A stretch of DNA of 36,276 nt from Cyanobium sp. FGCU6. Lineage in GTDB: Bacteria; Cyanobacteriota; Cyanobacteriia; PCC-6307; Cyanobiaceae. Positions 15,130 through 23,156 of this stretch are shown one piece after another. Where the stretch lies: the NCBI GenBank assembly GCA_024958655.1, contig JANWUR010000032.1, forward strand, positions 1 to 36,276, read 5' to 3'. The position numbers and the translations under genes were made by a program. How positions within the stretch are numbered: the stretch's first letter is position 1; every line of letters begins with the position of its first letter. Under the pieces are notes generated by a model that searched no databases, was not told the DNA's origin, and saw only the letters and a program-made list of their open reading frames with translations.

Positions 15130-15464
15130 GCCCGCTTCCACCTCCGGTTGGTCAGACCGCCAGCCAACAGCCCCTCTCTGGCCGCAAGGTGGTGCTGGCT
15201 GGGCTGGTGTGCGGAGCGGCCGGCTTGGCGATCGCCCTGTTTCTGCGGGCGATCGTGGCCAACACCACCGTGAGACTCAGCTCCCGGGAACTGTTTTGGA
15301 GCACGGTGCTGATGGGCGGTTTTGGCGTGGTGGCTGGCATGGCGTTGGCAGCGGTGCGCCAGCTGCAGCAGAGCAGCATCGAGCCTGAGTACCACCGCCA
15401 TCGCGCGCTACGGCAGCACCCCGAGCCGCGTCGGGGTGCAACGGATGATCGCGAGCGCCCTTGA
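15126..15464 (+). CDS. small two-helix membrane protein, cassette 1
   Basis: A 112-residue protein whose ATG overlaps the RND pump stop as ATGA. It has two hydrophobic helices (KVVLAGLVCGAAGLAIALFL, about 21-40, and WSTVLMGGFGVVAGMALAAV, about 58-77) separated by a short polar loop. It ends in a hydrophilic, arginine-rich tail. I do not recognise a family. Its position, overlap and two-helix layout match the gene after the second pump, including a shared RQL after helix two, so I infer a pump-associated role. A perfect inverted repeat sits in its last coding stretch. Confidence 0.72.
   Translation: MSPLPPPVGQTASQQPLSGRKVVLAGLVCGAAGLAIALFLRAIVANTTVRLSSRELFWSTVLMGGFGVVAGMALAAVRQLQQSSIEPEYHRHRALRQHPEPRRGATDDRERP
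15227..15236. repeat. HIP1 palindrome GGCGATCGCC
   Basis: A perfect HIP1 decamer inside the small membrane-protein gene of cassette 1. Confidence 0.85.
15416..15439. repeat. perfect 9-bp inverted repeat between the two RND cassettes
   Basis: GCACCCCGA (15416-15424) is the exact reverse complement of TCGGGGTGC (15431-15439), with a six-base loop GCCGCG. It lies in the last codons of the cassette 1 small membrane protein, about 60 bases before the second adaptor gene. There is no T run after it on either strand, so it is not a standard intrinsic terminator. It could slow or partly stop transcription between the cassettes, or stabilise a 3' end. Confidence 0.6.
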
Positions 15465-15498
15465 GCGCGCCTGCCGCTGCCGATAACCTGCCGAGGTG

Positions 15499-16611
15499 AT
15501 GCAGCCTGCAGTGCGGTCGACGTCCCCTGCCCTCGTCGCCTCGCTGCTCGGAGCGATCCTTCCCCTCGCGGGCTGCGGGGGTGCCAAGCCGCCTGCGCCC
15601 CAGCCGCCCACCGTGCAGCTGATGCGGCTGCAGGAGATTCCCACCCTCGATGCGGCGGATTACCAGAGCACCCTCGAGGCGATCCGCGAGGTGCGCATGG
15701 CCCCCGAGATCGACGGCCGCATCGTGGCGATGCCGGTGTTCGAGGGGCAGCAGGTGCGCCGCGGCCAGCTGCTGTTCGTGCTCGACCAGATCCAGCTGCA
15801 GGCCGAGGTGAACGCGGACTTCGCCGAGGCCCGCAAGGACCGGGTGAACGCCGAGCGCTACATCTTCCTCAACGAGCAGGGCGCCGTTTCCACCAAGGAG
15901 CGCGATTACTACGTCACCCAGGCGATCCAGAGCCGCGACAAGCTGCGGGCCGCGGCGGCCACCCTGAGCTACAAGAACGTGGTGGCGCCGATCGACGGCT
16001 TCGTCGGCAATCTCAACGCCAAGCTCGGTGATGTGGTGAGGGCCGGCAGCCCGGTCACCAGCGTCGTCGACAACACCCGGCTGTGGGTGCGTCTGGATGT
16101 GCCGGGTGAGCTGGCCTGGCGGCTGCGCCCCGGACTGCCGGTGGTGCTCAAGGCCCCCGACCGCCGCACGCTGATCGCCCGGGGCCAGGTGAACTTCATC
16201 GCCCCCTCCCTCGACAAGGACCGCCAGACCGTGCTGGTGAAGGCTGTGTTCCCCAACCCGGACGGGGCCCTGCGCAATGGTCAGCGTGTCAACGCCACCC
16301 TGGTGTTCCAGCAGGGCCGTTCGCTGGCGGTGCCGGAGCTGGCGGTGCTGCTGCAGGCCGGGCAGCCCTTTGTGTTCCTGGCGGTGAGTGCCGAGGAGGC
16401 GAAGCGCCGCCTGGGCCGCAGCCTCGATCCGCCACCGCTTCCCGGCCTGCCGGTGGCGCTGCAGGTGCCGGTGCGGCTCGGAACCCTCCAGGGCGGCGCT
16501 TTCCCGGTGGTGGAGGGGCTGGCCCCCGCCGACACCGTCATCGTGGGCAACCTGGCCCAGCTGCGCAGCGGGCTTTCGGTGCAGCCCAAGCAGCGCATCT
16601 TCAGCCGATGA
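15499..16611 (+). CDS. RND efflux periplasmic adaptor lipoprotein, cassette 2
   Basis: A 370-residue HlyD/AcrA-type adaptor, second copy. The signal peptide ends in the lipobox LPLAGC with the acylated cysteine at residue 26 counted from the ATG at 15499. A GTG at 15496 is an equally possible start and adds one residue. The lipoyl halves IDGRIVAMPVFEGQQVRRGQLLFVLDQ and NVVAPIDGFVGNLNAKLGD flank a helical hairpin that includes YIFLNEQGAVSTKERDYY. Beta-barrel and membrane-proximal domains follow. It is a clear homologue of the cassette 1 adaptor in layout and length but has diverged strongly. Its stop overlaps the second pump start as ATGA, implying tight co-translation. Confidence 0.91.
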   Translation: MQPAVRSTSPALVASLLGAILPLAGCGGAKPPAPQPPTVQLMRLQEIPTLDAADYQSTLEAIREVRMAPEIDGRIVAMPVFEGQQVRRGQLLFVLDQIQLQAEVNADFAEARKDRVNAERYIFLNEQGAVSTKERDYYVTQAIQSRDKLRAAAATLSYKNVVAPIDGFVGNLNAKLGDVVRAGSPVTSVVDNTRLWVRLDVPGELAWRLRPGLPVVLKAPDRRTLIARGQVNFIAPSLDKDRQTVLVKAVFPNPDGALRNGQRVNATLVFQQGRSLAVPELAVLLQAGQPFVFLAVSAEEAKRRLGRSLDPPPLPGLPVALQVPVRLGTLQGGAFPVVEGLAPADTVIVGNLAQLRSGLSVQPKQRIFSR

Positions 16612-19600
16612 GTCTGTCGGACACCTTCATCCGCCGCCCCGTGCTCAGCACGGTGTGCAGCATCCTGATCCTGATGGCGGGACTGATCGCCCTGCCCCTG
16701 CTGCCGATCGAGAACCTCCCCAACATCGCTCCGCCCACGATCCAGGTGAACGCCAACCTGCCCGGGGCCGATGCGCTCACGGTGGAGAGCGCGGTGACCG
16801 GGCCGCTGGAGGAGAACATCAACGGCGCCCCGGGGATGGATTACATCACCTCCTTCAGCACCGGGGAGGGCAGCAGCCAGATCAACGTGTTCTTCAAGGC
16901 GGGCACCGATCCGGACATCGATCAGGTGAATGTGCTCAACCGGGTGCAGACCGCCACCTCCCAGCTGCCGCCGCAGGTGAATGCCCAGGGGGTGACGGTG
17001 CAGCAGACCGCCACCAGTTACCTGCTCGTCTACAACCTCACCTCCACCGCAGGTCAGTTCGAGCGCAGCTATCTCAACGGCCTCTACGAGCTCAACCTCA
17101 ATTATCCCCTCTCGCGGGCCCCCGGCGTGGGCCAGGTGAATGTGTTCGGGGCCAGCTCCCCCTCCTTCCGGCTGTGGGTGGATCCGCTGCGGCTGGCCCG
17201 CTTCAACCTGTCGGTCACCGATGTGGTGGACGCGCTGAAATCCCAGAACCAGGTGGTGATCGCCGGCAGCATCGGTGGTCCGCCCTCGGTGCCGTCGAAC
17301 CGCACCACCTTCCCGATCCTGGTGGATGGCAACCTCAAGACGGTGGCCGAGTTCGAGAAGCTGATCCTGGCCAAGGGCCCCGATGGCGGCCTGATCCGCC
17401 TGGGTGATGTGGGCCGGGCCGAATACGCCTTCCAGAACTTCAACAGCTCGGCGGTGAATGCCCGCAGCGGCTATCCCTGCGTGGGCTTCGGCGTGATCCA
17501 GCTGCCCGGCACCAATGCGATCAGCACGGCCCGGGGTGTGGACCAGGTGCTCGACGATTTCCGCCGCACCCTGCCGCCCGGGGTGGTGCTGGAGAAGGTG
17601 TTCGATCAGACCGACTTCATCAACGCTTCGATCTCCGGGGCCCTCGACGCCCTGCGCGATGCGGTGGTGCTGGTGCTGCTGATCATCTTCCTGTTCCTGC
17701 AGGACTGGAAGGCCACGGCGGTGCCGGCCCTGGCGCTGCCGATCGCCCTGCTGGGGGCCCTGATCTTCGTGAAGGCCTTCGGCTTCTCGATCAACGAGCT
17801 CACCCTGCTCGGCGTGATCCTGGCCACGGGCCTGGTGGTGGATGACGCGATCGTGGTGGTGGAGGCGGTGGCGGCCCGGATCGAGGCCGGCGACCCGCCG
17901 TTCAGGGCCGCCTCCAACGCGATGAAGGAGCTCACCGGTGCAATCCTCGCCACCGCGCTGGTGCTGCTGGCGGTGTTCGTGCCGGTGGCCTTCTTCCCGG
18001 GCGCCACGGGTGTGATCTACCGCCAGTTCGCGCTCACGATCGTGTTCTCGATCCTGGTGTCCACCTTCAATGCCATCACGGGCAAGCCGCTGCAGTCGGC
18101 CCTGCTGCTGGGGGGCGGCAAGACCGAGCCCAGGGGGCCCCTGTGGACGGCGATCGGCGGGGTGTTCGGGGCCGGCTACGGCGCCCTCGCCGGCGGCTGG
18201 GTCGCCGCGCTGCTGCTCGGAGCGCTCGGGGCACTGGTGGGCACCTTCCTGATGCCGATCTTCACCGCCTTCAACGCCGGCTTCGAGCGCCTGGCGCGGG
18301 GCTATGCCCGCCTGCTGGATCAGGCGATCCGCCTGCGGCGGGTGCTGGTGGCGGTGCTGATCGGCGGCGTGGCGCTCACCGGCCTGGCCTTCGTGGTGAT
18401 CCCCACCGGGTTCGTGCCCACCGAGGATCAGGGCTATGGGCTGGGCATCATCCAGCTGCCGCCGCAGGCGTCCCTGGAGGCCACGATGCAGGTGGCGGCG
18501 AAGGCCCAGGCGATCATCGCCAAGGAGCCCGATGTGGTATCGGGGGAGTTGGTGGGGGGTGCCGGTTTCAACGGCAGTTCGGTGAACCAGGGCCTGTTCT
18601 TCTTCGGTCTGAAGCCGATCGATCAGCGCACCCGGGCCGATCAGGGGGCCGGCGCCATCATCGCGCGCATGAACAAGGCCTTCCGCGACATTCCCGGCGC
18701 CCTGGTGCTGGCCTCAGCGCCGCCGGCGGTGCCGGGCTTCAGTGCCCAGGGGGGCCTGTCGTTTCAGTTCAACGATCTCAGCAATGGCGGCTACACGCCC
18801 ACCGATCTGGGGCGGCTCTCCGGTGAGTTCATCGCCCGCGCCCGCGCCAGCGGTGCCTTCGACAAGGTGTACACCCAGTTCATCAGCGATGCGCCGGTGT
18901 GGCGCCTCGACGTGGACCGCGACCGGATGGGTTCGCTCGACATCGACTACGGCGCGGCGATGGCCGCCCTCGGCACCCTCACCGGCGGCAGCTTCGTGAA
19001 CCAGACGTACGAGCAGCAGCAGTACCGCCAGGTGTACGTGCAGGCCGACGCCGACCGGCGCGCCCTGGTGCAGGACCTCGACAATCTCTATGTGAACGAC
19101 CGCAGCGGCAGGCAGGTGCCGCTCTCGAACGTGGTGCGGGCCCGTCTCGACAGCGCCCCGCCGATCGTCAGCCACTACGACCTGTACCGCACGGTGCTGG
19201 TGCAGGGCTTCGAGGCCGCGAGCCGCAGCAGCGGCCAGGCGATCGATGCGCTGCAGGGCGCCTTCCGGGCGATGAACTTCAACAACATCGGCTCGGCCTG
19301 GTCGTCGCTCACCCGCTCGGAGGTGCAGGCGGGCTCCCTCTCGGTGCTGGTGTTCGCCCTGGGGATCGTGGTGGTGTATCTGGTGCTCTCGGCCCAGTAC
19401 GGCAGCTACATCGATCCCCTGATCATCCTGATGACCGTGCCGCTGGCGATGCTCGGAGCCCTGGCCTTCCTGGTGCTGCGCGGTCAGGTGAACAACGTCT
19501 ACGCCCAGGTGGGCCTGGTGACGCTGATCGGCCTGGCGGCCAAGAACGGCATCCTGATCGTGGACCTGGCCAACCAGCGCATGGAGCAGGGGATGACGGC

Positions 19601-19883
19601 ATCGGCCGCGGCCAAGGGTGCGGCCAGCTCGCGGCTGCGGCCGATCCTGATGACGGCGATGGCTGCCCTGGCAGGCTTCTTCCCATTGATGGTGGCCGAC
19701 GGCGCCGGTGCCCTGAGCCAGCGCTCCCTGGGGGCGGTGATCTTCGGCGGCCTGTTGGTGGCCACCGTGCTCAGTCTGTTCGTGGTGCCTTCGTTCTATG
19801 TGCTGATGAAGAATCTGGAAGTGGCCTGGTTCCCCGCCAGCCAGGCCACCGACCCTCTGCCCGCCGACTCTCCGGCACCCTGA
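16608..19883 (+). CDS. RND multidrug efflux pump (AcrB/HAE1 family), cassette 2
   Basis: A 1091-residue RND pump opening MSLSDTFIRRPVL, nearly the same as the first pump. The proton-relay residues are all visible: the aspartate pair in LATGLVVDDAI, the lysine in GLAAKNGILIVD and the arginine in RLRPILMTAMAAL. The porter domains show the usual duplicated RND layout. An insertion between the sixth and seventh helices, coded at about 18105-18270, carries about two extra hydrophobic segments (WTAIGGVFGAGYGALAGG and VAALLLGALGALVGTFL). The first pump has about four. Codon use is strongly GC-biased like the genome around it. The substrate cannot be deduced. A small two-helix gene follows one base after the stop. 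Confidence 0.94.
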   Translation: MSLSDTFIRRPVLSTVCSILILMAGLIALPLLPIENLPNIAPPTIQVNANLPGADALTVESAVTGPLEENINGAPGMDYITSFSTGEGSSQINVFFKAGTDPDIDQVNVLNRVQTATSQLPPQVNAQGVTVQQTATSYLLVYNLTSTAGQFERSYLNGLYELNLNYPLSRAPGVGQVNVFGASSPSFRLWVDPLRLARFNLSVTDVVDALKSQNQVVIAGSIGGPPSVPSNRTTFPILVDGNLKTVAEFEKLILAKGPDGGLIRLGDVGRAEYAFQNFNSSAVNARSGYPCVGFGVIQLPGTNAISTARGVDQVLDDFRRTLPPGVVLEKVFDQTDFINASISGALDALRDAVVLVLLIIFLFLQDWKATAVPALALPIALLGALIFVKAFGFSINELTLLGVILATGLVVDDAIVVVEAVAARIEAGDPPFRAASNAMKELTGAILATALVLLAVFVPVAFFPGATGVIYRQFALTIVFSILVSTFNAITGKPLQSALLLGGGKTEPRGPLWTAIGGVFGAGYGALAGGWVAALLLGALGALVGTFLMPIFTAFNAGFERLARGYARLLDQAIRLRRVLVAVLIGGVALTGLAFVVIPTGFVPTEDQGYGLGIIQLPPQASLEATMQVAAKAQAIIAKEPDVVSGELVGGAGFNGSSVNQGLFFFGLKPIDQRTRADQGAGAIIARMNKAFRDIPGALVLASAPPAVPGFSAQGGLSFQFNDLSNGGYTPTDLGRLSGEFIARARASGAFDKVYTQFISDAPVWRLDVDRDRMGSLDIDYGAAMAALGTLTGGSFVNQTYEQQQYRQVYVQADADRRALVQDLDNLYVNDRSGRQVPLSNVVRARLDSAPPIVSHYDLYRTVLVQGFEAASRSSGQAIDALQGAFRAMNFNNIGSAWSSLTRSEVQAGSLSVLVFALGIVVVYLVLSAQYGSYIDPLIILMTVPLAMLGALAFLVLRGQVNNVYAQVGLVTLIGLAAKNGILIVDLANQRMEQGMTASAAAKGAASSRLRPILMTAMAALAGFFPLMVADGAGALSQRSLGAVIFGGLLVATVLSLFVVPSFYVLMKNLEVAWFPASQATDPLPADSPAP

Positions 19884-19884
19884 G

Positions 19885-20166
19885 ATGCCCCTGCCTGCTC
19901 CTCCCGGCTACCGACGCGGCCGCCAGCGGCGGGTGGATCGCCGCAGCATCCTGCTGGTGGCGGTGCTGGCGGGCGTGGCGGCGGCGGTTCTGCTGTTGCT
20001 GGCCCATCGGGTGGCCCGCACTCCCGGAGAGCTGCTCAAGCCCCTGCCGTTGCAGTGGGTGCTGCTGGTGGTGGCCGGGGCATCAGCCTGCGGCGCCTGG
20101 GGCGAGACCATGCGCCAGCTGGCGCTCACCCGGCTGGGGGAACCGGGTGGTCCGGACCGCCTGTAG
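19885..20166 (+). CDS. small two-helix membrane protein, cassette 2
   Basis: A 93-residue protein starting at ATG one base after the second pump stop. Its basic N-terminus (GYRRGRQRRVDRRS) is followed by two hydrophobic helices (ILLVAVLAGVAAAVLLLLA, about 22-40, and LQWVLLVVAGASACGAW, about 58-74) and a short tail beginning GETMRQLAL. It has the same place, size class and layout as the small gene after the first pump, and I infer that the two are counterparts. A pump-modulating role like that of AcrZ for AcrB is possible, but there is no sequence likeness to AcrZ that I can see. Confidence 0.75.
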   Translation: MPLPAPPGYRRGRQRRVDRRSILLVAVLAGVAAAVLLLLAHRVARTPGELLKPLPLQWVLLVVAGASACGAWGETMRQLALTRLGEPGGPDRL

Positions 20167-20226
20167 CCCGGAGAACCTGGCCGCCGGGATAGCTTCGGCA
20201 GGAAACCTGCGGCCTCAGGAGCAACG

Positions 20227-20988
20227 ATGACCTACGGCATTGGCTACTGGCTGGAGAAGGGCCTGGTGCTGGCCTCCGATTCCCGCACCAATGCAGGGGT
20301 CGACTATATCTCCGCCTACAGTAAGCTCTATGTGTTCCAGCCGGCACCGGATCGGTTGTTCGTGCTGCTGGCGGCCGGCAATCTGGCCACCACCCAGGAG
20401 GTGGTGAGCTGGATCCGCCGCGATCTTGATCGACCCGCTGATCAGGCGGTGGGGCGCGAGCGTGATCTTCGCCATTGCGACTACCTCTTCGAAGCGGCGG
20501 CCTATGTGGGGCGGGTCAACGTGGCGGTTCAGCAGGAGCATGAGGATGCCCTGCGCCGCAGCGGCAGCAGCGTCACGGCGTCCTTCCTGCTGGCGGGCCA
20601 GATCGGCAGCGAGCCCCATGGGCTGTTCCTGATCTATCCGCAGGGCAATGCCATCCAGGCCACCGCGGAGACCCCCTACCTGCAGATCGGCGAAAGCAAA
20701 TACGGCAAGCCTCCGCTCGACAACGTGGGCCATTCCAACCTTTCGCTTGAAGATGCCGCCCGTCTCTGCCTGATTTCGCAGCTGCTCACCCAGCGCTCCA
20801 ATCTCTCGGTGGGCCCCCCGTTCGACCTGGTGGTGATCAAGGCCGGAACGAAGGCGATCGCCCACCAGATCAAACTGGAGGCCGACGATCCGCGGCTTGA
20901 CACGATGATCCAGACCTGGAGTGAGGCTCAGCGGGAGGCGCTGCACCGCCTGCCTCAGATGCCCTGGGAGAGCGGCGGCAAGGAATGA
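20227..20988 (+). CDS. Anbu-type proteasome-like peptidase
   Basis: A 253-residue member of the Anbu (bacterial proteasome homologue, COG3484) branch of Ntn-hydrolases, related to HslV and proteasome beta subunits. Thr2 would become the N-terminal nucleophile after Met removal (MTYGIGYW). The catalytic-set residues appear as Asp18 in ASDSRTNAGVD and Lys33 in AYSKLYVF; AAGNLATTQ is also typical of the family. A good ribosome site AGGAG (20217-20221) precedes the ATG by five bases. The usual Anbu neighbours (transglutaminase-like, ATP-grasp and alpha-E genes) are not here. Instead its stop overlaps a glutaminase gene as ATGA. A small inverted repeat (GCAGG-AAA-CCTGC, 20198-20210) lies in the leader. 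The in vivo substrate of Anbu proteins is not established. Confidence 0.9.
   Translation: MTYGIGYWLEKGLVLASDSRTNAGVDYISAYSKLYVFQPAPDRLFVLLAAGNLATTQEVVSWIRRDLDRPADQAVGRERDLRHCDYLFEAAAYVGRVNVAVQQEHEDALRRSGSSVTASFLLAGQIGSEPHGLFLIYPQGNAIQATAETPYLQIGESKYGKPPLDNVGHSNLSLEDAARLCLISQLLTQRSNLSVGPPFDLVVIKAGTKAIAHQIKLEADDPRLDTMIQTWSEAQREALHRLPQMPWESGGKE
20853..20862. repeat. HIP1 palindrome GGCGATCGCC
   Basis: A perfect HIP1 decamer inside the Anbu gene. Confidence 0.85.
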
Positions 20989-21962
20989 ACATGGCGAGCT
21001 GGATTTCCACGGGCCATCTGCCCGGCGCGGCGGTGGTGAGCGACCTGGTGGAGCAGGCGCACCGGCGCTTCCAGGCTGTTCGTGAGGGCGCGGTGGCGTC
21101 GTATATCCCGGCGCTTGCCGCTGCCGATCCGGAGCTCTTCGCCATCGCGGTGGCCAGCACCGGAGGGCAGGTGTTCGAGGCTGGGGAGGCGGGAGCGGCC
21201 TTCAGCATCCAGAGCCTGTCGAAGCCGTTTCTGTACGCCTTGATCTGCGAGGCGATCGGCGAGCGGGAGGCGCGCGACAAGCTGGGGGTGAACAGCACGG
21301 GCCTGCCGTTCAACTCGGTGCAGGCGGTGGAGCGGGCAGAGGATGGCCTCTCCAACCCGATGGTGAACGCCGGAGCGATCGCCGCCACGAGCCTGGCGCC
21401 GGGCGAGAGCACGGAGGAGAAGTGGGCGTTCATCGCGGCAGGCTTCTCCCGCTTCGCCGGCCGCCCCCTGGTGGTGGATGAGGAGGTGTACGCGTCGGAG
21501 CTGGCCACGAACCGCCGCAACCTTGGCATCGCCAACCTGCTGGAGGAGCAGGGAGGCCTCTGGTTCGACCCCGAGGCCAGCACCGATCTTTACACCCGTC
21601 AGTGCGCCCTGAGCGTCACCACCCATGACCTGGCCCTGATGGCCGCCACCCTCGCCAACGGCGGTCGCCATCCCCGCAGCGGCGAGCAGGTGGTGGCCGC
21701 CCCGATCTGCCGGGCCGTGCTGGCGGTGATGGTGACCGCGGGTCTGTACGAAACCTCCGGTGACTGGATCTACGACATCGGCCTGCCCGGCAAGAGCGGC
21801 GTCTCGGGCGGCATGATCACCGTGGCCCCCGGCAAGGGCGGCCTGGCCACCTATTCCCCACCCCTGGACGGCGCGGGCAACAGCGTGCGGGGCCAGCTGA
21901 CGGCGGCATTTCTGTCGGAGCGGCTGGGGTTGCATCTGCTGGCTTCGGAGCCTGTGGTGTGA
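20985..21962 (+). CDS. glsA: glutaminase A
   Basis: A 325-residue glutaminase of the serine-dependent, beta-lactamase-fold family (GlsA/YbaS/YbgJ), which hydrolyses glutamine to glutamate and ammonia in the cytoplasm. The catalytic S-x-x-K lies in FSIQSLSKPF (Ser77, Lys80). NPMVNAGAIAA, the NRRNLGIANLL segment and the late GLPGKSGVSGG loop are all conserved in the family. The length is close to the usual 305-330. Its ATG overlaps the Anbu stop as ATGA. A second ATG two codons later is also possible. It is the last high-GC gene before the AT-rich segment. Confidence 0.94.
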   Translation: MNMASWISTGHLPGAAVVSDLVEQAHRRFQAVREGAVASYIPALAAADPELFAIAVASTGGQVFEAGEAGAAFSIQSLSKPFLYALICEAIGEREARDKLGVNSTGLPFNSVQAVERAEDGLSNPMVNAGAIAATSLAPGESTEEKWAFIAAGFSRFAGRPLVVDEEVYASELATNRRNLGIANLLEEQGGLWFDPEASTDLYTRQCALSVTTHDLALMAATLANGGRHPRSGEQVVAAPICRAVLAVMVTAGLYETSGDWIYDIGLPGKSGVSGGMITVAPGKGGLATYSPPLDGAGNSVRGQLTAAFLSERLGLHLLASEPVV

Positions 21963-21988
21963 ATGGGTCCGTATGTCGGCGGGCACCC

Positions 21989-22001
21989 AGGGATCGAACC
22001 T
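21989..22001 (-). other. tRNA T-arm-like motif at the edge of the AT-rich segment (weak)
   Basis: On the minus strand the bases GGGAGGTTCGATCCCTGG contain TTCGATC, the consensus tRNA T-loop, at 21992-21998. Only three flanking base pairs form, and I found no matching acceptor, anticodon or D arm nearby. It may be a degraded tRNA end left by an integration event or a chance match. It is listed because it sits exactly between glsA and the low-GC genes. Confidence 0.2.
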
Positions 22002-22052
22002 CCCAAGACATGAACCAATGCATCGGAGCGCTCCCAGGATTGACCTGCGCTC

Positions 22053-23156
22053 TCAAGGGGCATTCTGCTGCCCCTGCATTAACTCAGATTCTGCACACTC
22101 GATGGTGTTCGGTTTTTGTACCCAGAGCCCCATATTGGTATTGCTTGGTTGTGAATTGGCGGGAGTTGGCGTTCGCCAGGCACTTTCGCGATTACAGAGA
22201 AGGGCAGGCCATCCTCGGCTGGCTGGCAAGGGCAGATTGGATGTCACCCGGCTTCCCCTGAGGTTGAGGGACAGCTTCGGAGGAGAGCCGATCTGTTCGA
22301 CAGTGGATGGATTGCCCTGTTTCGTCTGCATGATCTGACAGCCTTTCGAGGGGTTGGTACACTGCAATTGGGCCAGAGTTGAAAAACGAAGATCAGCCTC
22401 ATCGGGATTGAATTGCAGCAGTTCCAGATTGGCACTGAAGAAATCGCTGAAGCGAAAACTGCCTTGCTCAAGTGTGAGAGTGCTCGCTTTGCTGTTCACA
22501 AAATTGATGCCAGCATACCGGGGTGCCGATTGCTCCGATGGATTGATCTTCTTCTTCGCCAGATTGACCAACGTGACACAGCGAAGCGTTGCCCCTTTGA
22601 ATTGGGCCCCGTTGAGATTACCAACGATCCTCAGGATCCTCTGGCACTCCCCCTTCAACTCGCCCTCAGTGCGCTGCTTGCCCTCCAAGATTGCAGAAGA
22701 AAGATCAGCCCCATTGAGATTTACGGTGAGCGTATAATACTTGGTAGGCGCTGAATCATTATCAGTGCCACAATTGGCATAGTCGAATCTGGAGTCTTTA
22801 AGATCCGCGCCAGATAGATTCACTCTATCCATGCTGACACATTGAAAATGAGCCTCCTCCACATGACTGCCGCGAAGATCAAGTTCGTGCAGGCTGTTGT
22901 TTGCCATGCGTAGACCTCGCATATCTTCGCCGGCAAGATTCATAACCGAAAGATTGAAAATAGGCATCTTCAGTGGCGGCCGAAGATCCAGGCTTCGCAG
23001 TAGATCGGGAAAGTCGCCACGCATCGATGTATGCAGATCACGATCCAGCACACGCAGGGGACGTTCAAAGCCGCTGGCATTGATGAACACAACCATCGAG
23101 CTCAATCCCACCATCACCAGCAAATGCGATGGGGCGGTAGGCCAAAGAAACTTCAT
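22053..23156 (-). CDS. membrane-anchored, cysteine-rich pentapeptide-repeat protein
   Basis: A 367-residue protein with one N-terminal hydrophobic segment (LLVMVGLSSMVVFINAS, about 12-28), probably an anchor or uncleaved signal. After a linker come interrupted pentapeptide repeats of the A(D/N)LXX type, such as NLAGEDMRGLRMANNSLHEL, RVNLSGADLKDSRF and VNLNGADLSSAIL, then FRFSDFFSANLELL and ADLRFSTL. These form right-handed quadrilateral beta helices. It has about eight cysteines, several in pairs (GECQRI, LRCVTL, QCTNPSKGC), which would suit disulfides outside the cytoplasm. The C-terminal 70 residues are polar and repeat-free. Its ATG overlaps the stop of the larger pentapeptide gene as ATGA. 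Base composition is far lower in GC than the flanks. The function is unknown. Confidence 0.82.
   Translation of the reverse strand: MKFLWPTAPSHLLVMVGLSSMVVFINASGFERPLRVLDRDLHTSMRGDFPDLLRSLDLRPPLKMPIFNLSVMNLAGEDMRGLRMANNSLHELDLRGSHVEEAHFQCVSMDRVNLSGADLKDSRFDYANCGTDNDSAPTKYYTLTVNLNGADLSSAILEGKQRTEGELKGECQRILRIVGNLNGAQFKGATLRCVTLVNLAKKKINPSEQSAPRYAGINFVNSKASTLTLEQGSFRFSDFFSANLELLQFNPDEADLRFSTLAQLQCTNPSKGCQIMQTKQGNPSTVEQIGSPPKLSLNLRGSRVTSNLPLPASRGWPALLCNRESAWRTPTPANSQPSNTNMGLWVQKPNTIECAESELMQGQQNAP
22056..22075. repeat. 7-bp hairpin at the convergent ends of glsA and the pentapeptide operon
   Basis: AGGGGCA (22056-22062) pairs perfectly with TGCCCCT (22069-22075) around a six-base loop, within the last codons of the smaller pentapeptide gene. 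No T run follows on either strand. A further 6-bp stem (GAGCGC/GCGCTC) lies beside it at about 22026-22052. Together they could form a weak terminator region between convergent transcripts. Confidence 0.4.

Noticed and set aside
21961..22080. Complete tRNA gene on the minus strand
   Set aside because: Only a T-loop-like motif with three stem pairs is present; acceptor, anticodon and D arms could not be formed.
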